DNA of 6,026 nt from contig JAEXBS010000009.1 of NCBI GenBank assembly GCA_023393915.1, forward strand, positions 1 to 6,026, in the 5' to 3' direction. Position numbers and translations under genes: made by a program. The stretch comes from Bacteroidota bacterium (GTDB lineage: Bacteria; Bacteroidota; Bacteroidia; Flavobacteriales; Weeksellaceae). The first letter of the stretch is position 1, and each line of letters begins with the position of its first letter. The notes beneath the pieces were generated by a model. It saw only the letters and a list, made by a program, of their open reading frames with translations. It searched no databases and was not told the origin of the DNA. Positions 5,697 to 6,026 of the stretch are shown piece by piece.

Positions 5697-5803
5697 ACAA
5701 AAAACTCACACTATCCCCTTATCATCCGCACATTTTCAGTGTATGCTTATGACATGGTACGTTGACTATATCAGTAAAATCATCTATATACGGAGGTCTA
5801 ACG

Positions 5804-6026
5804 ATGGGAGATAAAAGATATCGCTCTGGAGCTTTGATCGCGGCGCTTGCCGCGGCGGTCATGTTTTTCATCGTCGCGCCGGTTCTCGGCGTGGGGGAGA
5901 GGGATTTTATCATCCGCTCTTTTTCGCCGCAGGGGACGGTCGCCGGCGGCGCGGAGATAACGGCCGTTTTCAGCCAGGCGGCGGTCTCCGAGGATATTGT
6001 CGGGCACGCGCTCAAGACCTCCGAGT
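5804..6026 (+). CDS. N-terminal fragment of an exported protein, probably alpha-2-macroglobulin family
   Basis: The frame starts at ATG 5804 with GGAGG (5792-5796) 7 bases upstream and is open for 74 codons to the window edge. Residues 1-30 form an export signal: MGDKRYR, then the hydrophobic stretch ALIAALAAAVMFFIVAPVLG. No Cys follows, so it is not a lipoprotein, unlike many bacterial alpha-2-macroglobulins; it may be cleaved or remain as a membrane anchor. After that comes FSPQGTVAGGAEITAVFSQA (40-59), which resembles the first beta-sandwich of bacterial alpha-2-macroglobulins (pattern F-P-x-G-x-V then I-x-V-x-F-S). These trap proteases in the periplasm. Only this short match supports the family; another Ig-like-domain envelope protein is possible. 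The DNA is GC-rich (41 of 60 in 5941-6000), matching the left flank and not the cassette between. Two open frames on the opposite strand here are shadows. Confidence 0.55.
   Translation, partial: MGDKRYRSGALIAALAAAVMFFIVAPVLGVGERDFIIRSFSPQGTVAGGAEITAVFSQAAVSEDIVGHALKTSE

Noticed and set aside
5762..5790. TTGACT-17-TATATA as promoter of the gene at 5804
   Set aside because: Transcription would begin near 5797, after the GGAGG ribosome site at 5792-5796, so the message would lose it; the pair at 5667-5696 is preferred.
5722..6015. Two overlapping minus-strand open frames (5722-6015 and 5798-6007)
   Set aside because: They are antisense to a plus-strand frame that has a good ribosome site, a signal peptide and a recognisable domain start, and their residues look like GC-rich shadow translation.
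1..6026. CRISPR array, tRNA/rRNA gene, transposase or integrase
   Set aside because: No regularly spaced repeats, no cloverleaf-like RNA, and no recombinase motifs were found on either strand by reading.

Overview
The window holds an AT-rich cassette of five genes, all on the minus strand, between two GC-rich plus-strand gene fragments. Hand counts of G+C per 60 bases are 38 (181-240) and 41 (5941-6000) in the flanks, but 20 (1081-1140), 20 (3661-3720) and 21 (5041-5100) inside the cassette. The contrast suggests that the cassette was acquired by a GC-richer bacterial chromosome. TRAP transport, a proline-racemase-type enzyme and a RocB-like peptidase would fit an anaerobic amino-acid fermenter, for example Synergistota or Clostridia. 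That placement is inference; no marker gene is present.

Layout, left to right: the C-terminal end of a RocB-like M20 metallopeptidase (1-362, plus); a strong two-way terminator (378-412); a proline racemase family enzyme (452-1462, minus, TTG start); a small intercistronic hairpin (1486-1508); a TRAP large membrane subunit DctM (1535-2818); the small membrane subunit DctQ (2815-3321, GTG start, ATGA overlap with dctM); the periplasmic solute-binding protein DctP (3350-4348); a 457-base AT-rich regulatory region (4349-4805) with a promoter, an operator-like palindrome and the terminator of the next gene; a GntR/FCD-type regulator (4806-5570); a divergent intergenic region (5571-5803); and the N-terminal start of a secreted or membrane-anchored protein that resembles bacterial alpha-2-macroglobulin (5804-end, plus).

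The genes probably work as one unit. The regulator senses a small carboxylate and binds the palindrome at the start point of the dctP-dctQ-dctM-racemase transcript. DctP captures the ligand, DctQM imports it with sodium or proton, and the racemase-family enzyme makes the first conversion. Proline, a hydroxyproline or a betaine relative is the likely kind of ligand. The substrate is uncertain because the enzyme has glycine where racemases and epimerases carry their second catalytic cysteine.

Points worth a second look are that Cys-to-Gly change, the promoter/operator pair, a uniform set of G-run ribosome binding sites exactly 7 bases from four different starts (one a run of nine G), a cluster of ATTAGA/TCTAAT words between dctP and the regulator gene, and a missing acidic metal ligand in the regulator.
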